Source of the DNA: Chitinophagaceae bacterium
Lineage (GTDB): Bacteria > Bacteroidota > Bacteroidia > Chitinophagales > Chitinophagaceae
DNA: 64,000 nt
Direction of reading: 5' to 3'
Assembly: GCA_023957755.1 (NCBI GenBank)
Contig: JAMLGT010000004.1
Coordinates: 124,001-188,000 of the forward strand
The notes below the pieces were generated by a model, which searched no databases, was not told the origin of the DNA, and was given only the letters and a program-made list of their open reading frames with translations. A program made the translations under genes and the position numbers. Shown piece after piece: positions 33,106-42,945 of the stretch (position 1 is its first letter; each line of letters opens with the position of its first letter).

Positions 33106-33542
33106 GGTGAGTGAGATAATTGTTTTGGAAGGTGGAAAATTACATTTTTTTGTCTGGACGGTGCTAAAAATATGATGAATGTGTACCCGGTCGATTTGGT
33201 AAGGGTCATTACCTTTTGAATCTTGAGGCCATATTCCAAAAAGTCCTGATGAAATGTTTTTTCCTGATTACAGATTTCGAGTTATGCCAGTATAAAATGC
33301 ACAATGAGTATATGCGACTGATTTTAGACTAAAAGCTGGTGGAATAAGGAAAGGAAAGCTCCTCCCGATAAGAAAAGTAGAATAGATGGCATTGGCAATC
33401 TGTGAAAATGCTTTGGCGGCAGTATCTCTGCGATTTGTCCACATGGTTTATTAACAATTCTGCATAATTATCATTTCTGTTTTCACCTTTTCTTACGTTC
33501 ATTTTTGCGATATTTGAAATCCGCCCTAAAATTTTCCGGTCT
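33106..33542. other. Intergenic region upstream of dnaE
   Basis: About 437 bp between divergent genes. No supported gene or repeat. It holds one DnaA-box-like 9-mer at 33435-33443 (one mismatch) and T-rich tracts near 33480-33520, but no exact TAnnTTTG box next to dnaE. Confidence 0.4.
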
Positions 33543-36500
33543 ATGAAATTTTCGCATTTGCATGTGCATACACAGTACTCACTGCTGGATGGTGCCGCCT
33601 CGATAAGCAACCTTTACACAAAGGCTATTGAAGATGGTATGCCGGCACTGGCCATCAGCGATCATGGTAACATGTTTGGTGTATTTGAGTTTGTGAAGCA
33701 TGCACATACACTGAAGAATCCGGATGGTTCGCTCAAAGTGAAACCAATCGTCGGTTGTGAATTTTACATTACGGAGAACAGGCATCAAAAGCAGTTCACC
33801 AAAGGATCGCGTGATCCACGGCATCACCAGATTCTGCTGGCAAAAAATGAGGCGGGGTATAAGAATCTGATTAAGCTGACTTCCCTCGGGTTTATCGAGG
33901 GTATGTATTCAAAATATCCACGAATCGATAAAGAATTGATTCATAAATATCATGAAGGACTTATTGCCAGCACCTGTTGCATAGGGGCCACCATACCACA
34001 ATTGATTTTGAATGCAGGAGAAGAGGAAGCGGAGAACGAATTTAAGTGGTGGTTAAATATTTTTCAGGAAGATTTCTATGTGGAGTTGCAGAGACACGGC
34101 CTTCCGGAGCAGGATTTGGTAAATAATGTATTGCTCAAGTTTGCTAAGAAATATAATGTAAAGGTTATTGCGACTAACGATTCTCACTACGTAAATGAAG
34201 AGGATGCCAATGCCCATGATATCCTGCTATGTATTAATACGGGTTCATTACAGTCAGATGAAAAAATAAGCGCAGTCGACGACGATGTCTCAGGCAGAAA
34301 TAAGCGATTTGCATTTCCCAACAATGAATTTTATCTGAAGAAGACCTCCGAAATGATAGAAGTGTTTCAGGATCTTCCTGAAGCCATTGATAATACGAAT
34401 GAGGTTATTGGAAAGATCGATACGCTCAATTTGTTTCATGATATCCTGTTACCTTATTTTCAGGTACCATCAGAGTTTGCCTCCCAGGACGACTATCTGG
34501 CTCACCTTACATGGAAGGGCGCACATGCACGTTATTCCGAGATGACGCCCCGGATAGAGGAGCGGATTAATTCAGAGCTTTTCACTATCCGTACTATGGG
34601 ATTTGCAGGATACTTTCTGATAGTGAGTGATTTTGTGAATGCAGGAAAAAACATGGGTGTATTCGTAGGCCCCGGAAGAGGTTCAGCAGCAGGCTCTGTG
34701 GTGGCCTACTGTATAGGAATCACTAATATAGACCCTATCAAGTACGACCTGCTTTTTGAAAGGTTCCTGAACGAAGGCAGAAAGTCCATGCCTGATATCG
34801 ATACTGACTTTGATGATGAAGGCCGCCAGAAGGTGCTGGATTATGTGGTGGAGAAATATGGAAAAAATCAGGTGGCACAAATTATTACCTATGGCACGAT
34901 GGCGGCAAGGAGTAGTATCAAAGATGTGGCGAGAGTGTTAGACCTTCCGCTGGCTGAGAGCAATGCCCTTTCTAAGCTGGTGCCGGAAAAACCAGGAACA
35001 CAACTGAAAAAAATATTGCATCTGCCTCTGGCTGGAGCAGATTCACTCCAGGCAGAAGGATTTTCAGGAGATGATCTGGGCAATATTCTCCAGCTCAGAG
35101 AAATATATAATAGCGAGGGATTACAGTCAGAGGTGCTTCACGAAGCAGAGATGCTGGAAGGTTCTATCAGGAATACAGGTGTGCATGCTTCGGCGGTAAT
35201 CATTGCACCTGCTGACCTGATGACACTGATTCCTGTGGCTACTTCAAAAGAATCAGACCTATGGCTGACTCAGATCGAAGGAACTGATATTGAAAGTGCA
35301 GGTGTAATTAAGATGGATTTTTTGGGTTTGCGCACACTCAGCATTCTTAAAACAGCACTTCGCCTGATTAAAAATAATCATGGGGTGGAAATTAACCTGG
35401 ATACATTACCTCTTAATGATGTCACTACCTTTGAGCTTTTTCAACGCGGCGAGACAAACGGAATATTCCAGTTTGAAAGTGTGGGAATGCAAAAAAACCT
35501 GAAAGAGCTGAAGCCTGATAAGTTTGAGGACTTGATAGCTATGAATGCGCTTTATCGCCCCGGCCCCATAAAGTATATTCCTAACTATATCGACAGAAAA
35601 CATGGAAAGGAAGAGATAGTGTATGATCTGCCTGAGATGGAGGAATATCTGAAAGAGACTTATGGTGTGACGGTGTATCAGGAGCAGGTGATGTTGTTGA
35701 GTCAGAAGTTAGGAGGCTTTAACCGTACAGATGCGGATGAGTTGAGGAAGGCTATGGGGAAGAAGAAGCGCAAGATTCTGGATAAGATGAAGGTGCAGTT
35801 TGTAGAAGGAGGTGTGAAGAATGGGCACGCGGTAGAAGTGTTGGATAAAATATGGAGTGATTGGGAAGCATTTGCGGAGTATGCCTTTAATAAGTCGCAC
35901 TCCACATGCTATGCCTACCTGGCATACCAGACGGCCTATCTTAAGGCGCATTATCCAAGTGAATATATGGCTGCACTGCTCAATCATGCGGGCAGTACCG
36001 ATAAAATATCTTTCCTTATGGAAGAGTGTCAGGCTATGAATATCAAAGTGCTTGGGCCGGATATCAACGAGTCTGAACAAGGGTTTGCAGTAAATAAGAA
36101 AGGAGAGATACGTATAGGGCTATCCGGTATAAAAGGAGTCGGTGAGGCAGCTATCATAAATATTATAGAAGAGCGCACAGCGCATGGTGAATACACTGAT
36201 ATATTTGATTTGGTCAAGAGAGTAAATCAGCGAGCTGTAAACAAGAAATCAATTGAGTCTCTTGCTACTGCCGGATGCTTTGATAATTTTGAAGGAATGC
36301 ACCGATCTACGTTTTTCTACATGGCTCCCGGAGAGAATGTGAATACGCTGGAAAAAATTATCAGGTTTGGTAATGAATTTCAGGTGCAGTCAAAAGGTAA
36401 TACCCAGACATTGTTTGGCGATATGCATTTAGATATGCTGGTTCCGCCCAAAATACCGCATTGTGATCCCTGGTCGCTCATAGAACGGTTAGAGAAAGAG

Positions 36501-37142
36501 AAGGAAGTAATAGGCCTGTATCTGAGTGGGCACCCACTGGACAATTTTAAATTTGAATTGAAACATTTTGATACGCTTACACTAAAAGATGTGTTGAGCT
36601 ACAAGGAACAACTCCTGCTGAAAAAGAGTGAAGGGGCGACTATCCGTTTTGCGGGTCTGGTGAGCAGGGCAAATCACAGGATTTCAAAGCGGGGTACAAA
36701 GTATGGCACTTTCCAGGTAGAAGATTATGATGGGAATATGGAATTTTCACTTTTCAAGGAGGATTATCTGCGGTTCAGCCCATTACTTGAACCGGGAATG
36801 GTGGTGTATGTTAAAGGAGCATTCAGGAAGCGATTTGATAAGGAGGAATACAATTTTCAGGTGCAGGATGTACTCTTGCTCGACTCCCTGGCTGCAAAGC
36901 ATACAAAGAAACTTGAGCTGACCATGCGGGCAGGCGACCTCACAATGGATGTGGTGGATTTTATGGAAAAGAATATGAGGAAGTATCGCGGAAAGATTCC
37001 TTTCTTGTTAAATATTTTTGATGATCAGTCTGCCTACCACATTTCTTTCCTTAGTGATAAATATGGTCTCACGATGAATTCGGAGCTGATAGAATTCCTC
37101 AATAGTCTGTCTTCAGTAAAAGTAAAGGTGCTTTTTGATTAA
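33543..37142 (+). CDS. dnaE: DNA polymerase III alpha subunit
   Basis: The 1199-residue replicative polymerase of the DnaE1 type. An N-terminal PHP domain starts at FSHLHVHTQYSLLDG with conserved His residues. The catalytic palm carries MPDIDTDFDDEGR near residues 415-427, with the essential aspartates. Polymerase tail motifs are NALYRPGP, VYQEQVMLLSQ and FNKSHSTCYA. Near the C-terminus are a helix-hairpin-helix (GLSGIKGVGEAA) and an OB domain (IRFAGLVSRANHRISKRGT). Length is typical. It is monocistronic and ends 15 bp from the convergent anti-sigma-like gene. Confidence 0.97.
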   Translation: MKFSHLHVHTQYSLLDGAASISNLYTKAIEDGMPALAISDHGNMFGVFEFVKHAHTLKNPDGSLKVKPIVGCEFYITENRHQKQFTKGSRDPRHHQILLAKNEAGYKNLIKLTSLGFIEGMYSKYPRIDKELIHKYHEGLIASTCCIGATIPQLILNAGEEEAENEFKWWLNIFQEDFYVELQRHGLPEQDLVNNVLLKFAKKYNVKVIATNDSHYVNEEDANAHDILLCINTGSLQSDEKISAVDDDVSGRNKRFAFPNNEFYLKKTSEMIEVFQDLPEAIDNTNEVIGKIDTLNLFHDILLPYFQVPSEFASQDDYLAHLTWKGAHARYSEMTPRIEERINSELFTIRTMGFAGYFLIVSDFVNAGKNMGVFVGPGRGSAAGSVVAYCIGITNIDPIKYDLLFERFLNEGRKSMPDIDTDFDDEGRQKVLDYVVEKYGKNQVAQIITYGTMAARSSIKDVARVLDLPLAESNALSKLVPEKPGTQLKKILHLPLAGADSLQAEGFSGDDLGNILQLREIYNSEGLQSEVLHEAEMLEGSIRNTGVHASAVIIAPADLMTLIPVATSKESDLWLTQIEGTDIESAGVIKMDFLGLRTLSILKTALRLIKNNHGVEINLDTLPLNDVTTFELFQRGETNGIFQFESVGMQKNLKELKPDKFEDLIAMNALYRPGPIKYIPNYIDRKHGKEEIVYDLPEMEEYLKETYGVTVYQEQVMLLSQKLGGFNRTDADELRKAMGKKKRKILDKMKVQFVEGGVKNGHAVEVLDKIWSDWEAFAEYAFNKSHSTCYAYLAYQTAYLKAHYPSEYMAALLNHAGSTDKISFLMEECQAMNIKVLGPDINESEQGFAVNKKGEIRIGLSGIKGVGEAAIINIIEERTAHGEYTDIFDLVKRVNQRAVNKKSIESLATAGCFDNFEGMHRSTFFYMAPGENVNTLEKIIRFGNEFQVQSKGNTQTLFGDMHLDMLVPPKIPHCDPWSLIERLEKEKEVIGLYLSGHPLDNFKFELKHFDTLTLKDVLSYKEQLLLKKSEGATIRFAGLVSRANHRISKRGTKYGTFQVEDYDGNMEFSLFKEDYLRFSPLLEPGMVVYVKGAFRKRFDKEEYNFQVQDVLLLDSLAAKHTKKLELTMRAGDLTMDVVDFMEKNMRKYRGKIPFLLNIFDDQSAYHISFLSDKYGLTMNSELIEFLNSLSSVKVKVLFD

Positions 37143-37157
37143 GCAAGGGTGCTGGTT

Positions 37158-37439
37158 TCAGGCATTCTTCCTTTTTCCGAAAATATTATGGATGAAGGAA
37201 AATATCGAAGAGGTATTATGAAAATATTTTTTATTCAGGCTGCTGATTGTTTCCAGCAGTATTTCCCTTTGTGGGTCTTTCATAATGGCCATCCGCAGTG
37301 AGGCTTTGATTCTGAGATATTGCTCCAGGTCTGTTCTGAGTTGAGGATCTACGGCCAATGCGTTTTCGAAGTAGCCTCTTTCTTTTTCTCCCATCGCGCC
37401 TTCAGCATATCTGGCAATATGAGTAAGATTGTATTTCAT
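37158..37439 (-). CDS. Anti-sigma-factor-like small protein
   Basis: I place the start at the ATG at 37439, which overlaps the sigma gene's stop as ATGA, rather than an upstream frame opening at 37478. The 93-residue product has an N-terminal segment (IARYAEGAMGEKERGYFENALA) like those of anti-sigma factors and related zinc-finger-less regulators. A helical middle follows (QLRTDLEQYLRIKASLRMAIM), then a short basic end. Unlike most anti-sigma factors it shows no clear membrane helix. Tight coupling to the sigma gene is the main support for the role. Confidence 0.6.
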   Translation of the reverse strand: MKYNLTHIARYAEGAMGEKERGYFENALAVDPQLRTDLEQYLRIKASLRMAIMKDPQREILLETISSLNKKYFHNTSSIFSFIHNIFGKRKNA

Positions 37440-37999
37440 ATCCGGATTCCCGAGGTTTTGATTAGTTTGATGAGGCAATCTGCTTTTTTTTGTTTGAGAT
37501 AGTCGGCCGAAATTCTCAGTTTCACGGCAAGTAGTTGCTGGTCGCCACCTGAAAGAGCTGTTTCAATAATTTCTTTACAGGGATCTTCCATTTGCTTAAG
37601 AGTTTGGAAAAGGATTGCCGATTGTACAGTTTCGTTTTCGACCTGGGTTACCATTTCCTCCTCCGGCGTTTGCTTCGGAAGTTCTATTTGGGTATTGGAT
37701 GGTATTCCGGATTTTTGGATCCATCTTCTCCTGCACAGCGGTATGAATATACTCTCGAAGGATGTGACTAATTTCAGGTTCTTGTATTTTGACTGGAGAT
37801 ATAGAGCGGTCAATACTTCCCCGAAAGTATCAGCAGCATCAGCTCTGGTACCACCGTGCTGCATGATAAATGACCTCACTCTTTTTGAAAACCTGGAATA
37901 GATTTCGGTGATGATATCCACGTTATGGGTTGAGAGTCCATCCAGATATCTTTGATCCTTGTGTATTTTAGAAATGTTTGAGGAGGATGGCAGTATCAT
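37436..37999 (-). CDS. ECF-like sigma-70 family sigma factor
   Basis: From the ATG at 37999 the protein has 187 residues; a frame extension upstream to 38041 adds unlikely residues. Region 2-like sequence is THNVDIITEIYSRFSKRVRS, then GGTRADAADTFGEVLTALYL. Region 4-like sequence is LKQMEDPCKEIIETALSGGD, then LLAVKLRISADYLKQKKADC. This divergent arrangement occurs in many Chitinophagaceae sigma factors. It likely drives a stress or envelope regulon together with the overlapping small protein. It is divergent from the GH13 gene (113-bp gap), which may be a target. Confidence 0.78.
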   Translation of the reverse strand: MILPSSSNISKIHKDQRYLDGLSTHNVDIITEIYSRFSKRVRSFIMQHGGTRADAADTFGEVLTALYLQSKYKNLKLVTSFESIFIPLCRRRWIQKSGIPSNTQIELPKQTPEEEMVTQVENETVQSAILFQTLKQMEDPCKEIIETALSGGDQQLLAVKLRISADYLKQKKADCLIKLIKTSGIRI

Positions 38000-38112
38000 G
38001 CTTTCAGATCGCGATAAAAGAATACATCGCAAAGGTAACAATCAGTACAGTTTAGAAGTAGTAACGGCACGGAATTGGTTATTTTTACAATGAATTGAAA
38101 CAGAAGTAAAAA

Positions 38113-39390
38113 GTGAAGAAGAAATTTCATCCTGCAGATTGGACCTATACCACGAATATATATGAAGTCAACCTCAGACAATACACTCAGGAAGGTACTT
38201 TCAACGCATTTGCTGCACATCTTCCCCGATTGCGGGATATGGGAGTTGAAGTGTTGTGGTTTATGCCAACCTATCCTATTGGAATAAAAGACAGGCATGG
38301 TGTACTTGGTAGTTATTATGCTATCAGGGACTATAAAGGGGTGAATCCGGAGTTTGGCACCATTGCAGACTTTAAGTCATTAATAGCAGAGGCTCATACA
38401 CAGGGATTTAAAGTGATAATGGACTTTGTGGCCAATCACAGTGCAAATGACCATCCCTGGATTGAGACCCATCCGGAGTATTATGTATATAATCCTGACG
38501 GGAGTATCCTTCATCCCCACGGGTGGGATGATGTGGCCCAGTTAAATTTTGAGGAAAGGGGAGTGTGGGACGCGTTGACCGATGCGATGCGCTTCTGGGT
38601 TACAGAGGTTGATATTGATGGATTCCGATGCGACATGGCACATCTGGTGCCTCTGGAGTTCTGGATTCAGGCCAGAGAGAAACTCGATGCAGAAAAGGCA
38701 GGACTGTTCTGGCTTGCAGAATGTGAGGAGCCTGAGTATCACCAGGCTTTTGATGCTACCTACACCTGGAAATGGATGCATGGTTCTGAGGATTTCTACC
38801 ATGGGAAAATTAACCTTATTCAACTGTTGGAAATCCTTTATAGCGCTGATGTGCAATTCCCCTCTTCAGCCTTCAGAATGTATTTTACCTCTAATCATGA
38901 TGAGAATAGCTGGAACGGAACTGAGTATGAAAAGTATGGAGATGCCGCTCGGTTGTTTGCGGTTTTTACATGCCTCTGGAATGGCCTGCCTTTGATTTAT
39001 TCAGGACAGGAGATGCCCAATTTTAAACGCCTGAAATTTTTTGACAGAGATCCGATTGAGTGGACTGGAAAGTTCGAGCTGCACGATTTCTATAAATCTT
39101 TGCTCGCACTGCGCAGGCGGCATTCATCTCTGAGAGCCGGAGATGAGGAGGTGCGTACTACTATTGTATCTTCATTACAGGATAGTAATGTCTTTTCATT
39201 TCTTAGGAAAAAGGAAGATGATTCTGTGCTTGCGGTGCTTAATTGCTCTGGCAAGGGTACACATTTCAGAATCAATGGGGTCAATGGAACTTATAAGAAT
39301 ATGTTTGATGGTGCAGTGATTGAGTTCGCCGGAGAAACAGACTTCTTCCTTCCTGAGTGGGGATACCTGGTTTTTGAATCTACAAAATAA
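38113..39390 (+). CDS. GH13 alpha-amylase-family enzyme, cytoplasmic
   Basis: A 425-residue enzyme starting with GTG at 38113 and lacking a signal peptide. GH13 conserved regions are DFVANH (104-109), DGFRCDMAHL with nucleophile Asp174, LAECEEPEY with acid/base Glu203, and SNHDENSW with Asp263. The C-terminal beta domain is short (DDSVLAVLNCSGKGTHFRIN). It should act on alpha-glucans inside the cell, such as glycogen or maltodextrins; specificity is not readable. No glycogen genes are adjacent. A near-match box (TATTTTTA) precedes it in the gap shared with the sigma gene. A hairpin terminator follows at 39500. Confidence 0.93.
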   Translation: MKKKFHPADWTYTTNIYEVNLRQYTQEGTFNAFAAHLPRLRDMGVEVLWFMPTYPIGIKDRHGVLGSYYAIRDYKGVNPEFGTIADFKSLIAEAHTQGFKVIMDFVANHSANDHPWIETHPEYYVYNPDGSILHPHGWDDVAQLNFEERGVWDALTDAMRFWVTEVDIDGFRCDMAHLVPLEFWIQAREKLDAEKAGLFWLAECEEPEYHQAFDATYTWKWMHGSEDFYHGKINLIQLLEILYSADVQFPSSAFRMYFTSNHDENSWNGTEYEKYGDAARLFAVFTCLWNGLPLIYSGQEMPNFKRLKFFDRDPIEWTGKFELHDFYKSLLALRRRHSSLRAGDEEVRTTIVSSLQDSNVFSFLRKKEDDSVLAVLNCSGKGTHFRINGVNGTYKNMFDGAVIEFAGETDFFLPEWGYLVFESTK

Positions 39391-39499
39391 GGTCGCCATT
39401 CTTTTCAGAAGTAAGTGACCTGCCTATTCACATTTATTAAGTATGAGTATGTGCTTTATAACGGGATATGAAAGCGCTATAATGTCAAAGTAAAAAAAA

Positions 39500-39526
39500 G
39501 CCGTGATTTTTTACCACGGCTTTTTT
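39500..39526. terminator. Bidirectional terminator between GH13 and metalloprotease genes
   Basis: The stem GCCGTG / loop / CACGGC (39500-39520) has A8 before it and T6 after it, so it can terminate both the + strand GH13 transcript and the convergent minus-strand operon ending at 39548. Confidence 0.85.
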
Positions 39527-39547
39527 GATAATTAAATGATTGTATGA

Positions 39548-42121
39548 TTACTGGATTGAAGGATCCAATCCATCTCTCAATCTGTCAGCAATATCCTGCA
39601 AATGCAGTTTGGAAGCGTTGTCGCGAGCTGCCGGAGTGGCTGCTTTTACCTCGGCAAGCAGCGCTCTTGCATGCCCTTTGAGGGTTGACAAAACATCATT
39701 ATCCTTTATTGAGGTCTGTGCCTGAGCCTGTCCAAATGGACTCTGCTGGGTTGTGGCAGCAGGCTTTGGTGGCTTGATTAACGATACCAGACTTTCCACA
39801 TAAGCTTTCTGCAGGTTTCTTCTGTACACATCAATAGGTTGGTTTGACCTCAACTCGCTCCAGATGCCCGATTTCAGGTCAGATAGCATGCTGGTAAGTG
39901 TGTAAGCTCCAGTCGGATCAAACATTTCAGACTGTACAAGATTGTTCAGTGTACGGGTGCTAAGTAAACTTCCCAGTGCAGCCTTTTGTAATCCGGTGAT
40001 GGTGTTTACCTGGTTCATACCGATAAGAGCATACAATTTATTGTCGATTAACCATTTGGGAGTGGTGAATACCTGGTCTTGCAGGAATTTGATCGCATCC
40101 TTTTGTTTTTGTTTGGATGTAACCACATATACGGGAGCTTTTTGTTCTACAACCGATGGAGTGGTTTCAAGTCCGCCCACATTCTTGGCTACATGGCCGA
40201 TATATCTTCTGAATTGTGAAACAAGTTCTCTGTAAATGGTAGCTGCATTATCGTAGTTCTCATTTGGCACGGTGGTCCATTTCAGGATGTTGGGCATAAT
40301 CCTTTGCAGGTTCTTAATGCCATAGGCACTTGCTGTCATAGAGTTGTTGCCCAGGTCCTCATTTTGATTACGTGGATCGTTGGGGTCTGTTTCTGTTCCG
40401 AAAAACAAGCGTGGGTTTGATGACAGGCTGTCTATAACCAGTTTGTTAAGATAGGCCGTTTCCTCGTCTGCTGTCTTAAACTGAGGCAGGTAAGTATATC
40501 CCCACTGAATAGCCCATTTGTCATACTCCCCGATTCTGGGGTAGATGCCCGTCTTATCGATACCATCTTCCGGTTGGGCTACATAGTTGAATCGCGCATA
40601 GTCCATAATGGATGGCGTGTGCCCATGTTGGGCTAGCCAGTTTTTATCCCTGAGTTTTTCAACCGGAATAGTGGATGATGATCCGTAGTTATGTCTTAGT
40701 CCGAGTGTATGTCCTACTTCATGAGAGGACACAAATCGGATAAGATCGCCCATAAGTTCGTCGCTGAATTCCATTCTTTGAGCACGAGGGTCAATTACCG
40801 CAGCCTGAATGAAGTACCAGTTGCGAACCAGTTCCATTACATTATGATACCAGTTAATGTGGCTCTCGATAATCTCTCCACTTCTGGGATCGTTCACATT
40901 AGGTCCGCTGGCATTGGCTACTGAAGATGGTTTATACACAATCGCAGAGTGTCTGGCATCTTCCAAGCTCCACGAAGGATCGTTAACCGGAGCTTCCTTG
41001 CCTACGATTGCATTCTTGAATCCTGCCTGCTCAAATGCCTTTTGCCAGTCGTTGATACCTGCAATCAGGTATGGAACCCATTTTTTCGGAGTATTAGGGT
41101 CGATATAATATACGATCTGTTTTTTAGGTTCTACCAGTTCACCTCTTTTATACTTCTCGAGGTCTTCGTCTTTGGGCTCCAGTCTCCATCTTACTGCTTT
41201 TACGAGGCGTTTTACTCCCTGCGGATTAGCATCAAAGTCTGTAGTAGAAGTAGCAAAGTATCCTACACGGGGATCGAAGTATCTGGCTTTCATAGGTTCT
41301 TTAGGAAGCAGCACCATGGAACTGTTAAGTTCATAAGTAGCCGGTGAAGGAGTAGCCTGTGACTGGGGGCCGGCTGACTGTTGTCCCTGGGTAGTGGGTG
41401 ATTTCATGTATGTTTTCAGGGTTTGGATTTCCAAATTCATTGGAAATGCTTTTACTCCGATTACATAAGAACGGTCTGCCTGTAACTGTGTGAGCCCCTG
41501 AGACCTCTTCATCCTGCTGTTAAAGAAGAGTACATCATTGTCGCCATTAATATATTTAGTGATATCCAGGACCGCTCCTTTCTTGTTCTTTGAATAGGCT
41601 GCAATGTCGAAGCTGGCTTCAAGTGGCTGCAGGTTACTGTTCTTTAACGAATTGTACATGCCGTTGGCAGAAGAGTCTGAGGCGGATTCAGCGAATGAAA
41701 TCGTCTTAATATACACTTTATGATTAGGGCCTTTGGCAAACTGGATGACACTGCTCCCAATCTGGTCGCCACCGTATCCGAAAAATCCGGATTTCGCGCC
41801 TGCGGGTGCTTTTGATATTCTGTTTACCACAAGGATATCCCGATCCATCATTTCATCAGGAATTTCCCAATAATAGTTTTCTCCCACTTTATGGACGGTG
41901 ATAAATCCTGATTGGGTTACTGCCTTGTCTGTGATGACACTTTCGTATGGCTTGGGTTCAGTGGATTTAGCAGTCGGTCGTGGCTGAGTAGTGTCGCGAA
42001 CTGCTCCATTTGCAGGGGCTGTCGCCTGCTGAGGCGGCGGTCCGCCCGGGTTTCGTCGTTGTGCAAAGCTATTTACAGAGCTAAATGCTACCGCAAAAAG
42101 CAACAATGTTTTTAGTTTCAT
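39548..42121 (-). CDS. Secreted zinc metalloprotease with DUF5117/DUF5118-like regions
   Basis: The start is taken at the ATG at 42121, giving a good signal peptide (MKLKTLLLFAVAFSSVNSFA); the frame is open 11 codons further. The 857-residue protein has the metzincin-type HEVGHTLGLRHN near residue 467, i.e. HExxHxxGxxH with three His ligands and catalytic Glu. Upstream sequence (VITDKAVTQSGFITVHKVGENYYWEIP) and the long N-terminal barrel-like part match the DUF5117/DUF5118 family of Bacteroidota. It probably digests external proteins. It is the last gene of the Dsb operon, 67 bp after the thioredoxin-like gene. Confidence 0.9.
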   Translation of the reverse strand: MKLKTLLLFAVAFSSVNSFAQRRNPGGPPPQQATAPANGAVRDTTQPRPTAKSTEPKPYESVITDKAVTQSGFITVHKVGENYYWEIPDEMMDRDILVVNRISKAPAGAKSGFFGYGGDQIGSSVIQFAKGPNHKVYIKTISFAESASDSSANGMYNSLKNSNLQPLEASFDIAAYSKNKKGAVLDITKYINGDNDVLFFNSRMKRSQGLTQLQADRSYVIGVKAFPMNLEIQTLKTYMKSPTTQGQQSAGPQSQATPSPATYELNSSMVLLPKEPMKARYFDPRVGYFATSTTDFDANPQGVKRLVKAVRWRLEPKDEDLEKYKRGELVEPKKQIVYYIDPNTPKKWVPYLIAGINDWQKAFEQAGFKNAIVGKEAPVNDPSWSLEDARHSAIVYKPSSVANASGPNVNDPRSGEIIESHINWYHNVMELVRNWYFIQAAVIDPRAQRMEFSDELMGDLIRFVSSHEVGHTLGLRHNYGSSSTIPVEKLRDKNWLAQHGHTPSIMDYARFNYVAQPEDGIDKTGIYPRIGEYDKWAIQWGYTYLPQFKTADEETAYLNKLVIDSLSSNPRLFFGTETDPNDPRNQNEDLGNNSMTASAYGIKNLQRIMPNILKWTTVPNENYDNAATIYRELVSQFRRYIGHVAKNVGGLETTPSVVEQKAPVYVVTSKQKQKDAIKFLQDQVFTTPKWLIDNKLYALIGMNQVNTITGLQKAALGSLLSTRTLNNLVQSEMFDPTGAYTLTSMLSDLKSGIWSELRSNQPIDVYRRNLQKAYVESLVSLIKPPKPAATTQQSPFGQAQAQTSIKDNDVLSTLKGHARALLAEVKAATPAARDNASKLHLQDIADRLRDGLDPSIQ

Positions 42122-42188
42122 TATTAATAGAAAATTTAGATAAAAGTGTGTCAATATAGGACTTTTTGAGACGCACTTTTTGAAAATG

Positions 42189-42890
42189 TTACGAGTGGAG
42201 TATATGGTAATTTTTCAATGCCTCCTCTAATATTTTTCGGAATTTTTCTACACTCTTATCAAAACCATACCCTTCAGAAATTAGCTTTTTTCCATCTGTG
42301 TTCAGGAAAAAATTGTAGGGCTGGGCGTTTGTATCGTAGGTTGAAATCTGCAGGTCGCTATTCCTTTCACCAAGCGTGTGCACCTTTCGGTTTAATGCGC
42401 TTGAATAATACCACTCATTCTCCGGGATATACACGTCGTGGGCATCTACAAATAGGGGAGCGATGATAAAACTGTCTTTTAGGAGTTGTATGATTTCCGG
42501 AGCAGTCCAGACCCTGGTTTCCATGATACGGCAATTGATGCTGTATATGGCGGTGAAGTAGAGCATCAACGGCTTTCTGAATTTCCTTGAAGCGGCCAGT
42601 GCTTCGTTATAGTCCGGGTAAATTTTTAAATTGTTTTTCAACATTACCTCAGGCAGGTATTGTTGAACCTGTGTATAGTATTTTGGTGTTTTGGCCAGTT
42701 TGTCTTCTCCGTTGGGCGCTTTAGATTGATGCATACTTCTAATATATTCAGGCAAGATGGTATCCTGAATTATAGGATTTATTATGTGGCAGGAATAGCT
42801 GGCTTGTGTCGCGTACGTGCGTTTGAAGCCATCGGCATTTTTCAGCATACATGATGCTGCCAGGAAGCATACTACAGTGTTCAATTTCAT
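42189..42890 (-). CDS. Degenerate DsbD C-terminal (thioredoxin-like) paralogue
   Basis: A 233-residue exported protein, with an N-terminal hydrophobic signal (VVCFLAASCML). From about residue 68 it is plainly homologous to the last third of the adjacent DsbD: KPLMLYFTAIYSINCRIME against KPLMLDFTGVNCVNCREME, then DLQISTYDTNAQPYNFFL and SVEKFRKILEEALKNY. The active-site CxxC has become Ser117-Ile-Asn-Cys120, so only the second cysteine remains. It has no DsbD membrane domain. It looks like a partial tandem duplication of dsbD, now with an altered, perhaps chaperone-like or isomerase-like, role. Confidence 0.82.
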   Translation of the reverse strand: MKLNTVVCFLAASCMLKNADGFKRTYATQASYSCHIINPIIQDTILPEYIRSMHQSKAPNGEDKLAKTPKYYTQVQQYLPEVMLKNNLKIYPDYNEALAASRKFRKPLMLYFTAIYSINCRIMETRVWTAPEIIQLLKDSFIIAPLFVDAHDVYIPENEWYYSSALNRKVHTLGERNSDLQISTYDTNAQPYNFFLNTDGKKLISEGYGFDKSVEKFRKILEEALKNYHILHS

Positions 42891-42945
42891 CTTACGAAAT
42901 TAACAGAATGCCAGTGCCCTAAAGTGAATGGGGCCCTGTGAGTTT

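Noticed and set aside
33435-33443. DnaA-box-like 9-mer TTGTCCACA
   Set aside because: A single box with one mismatch and no cluster or replication-origin genes; not evidence for an origin.
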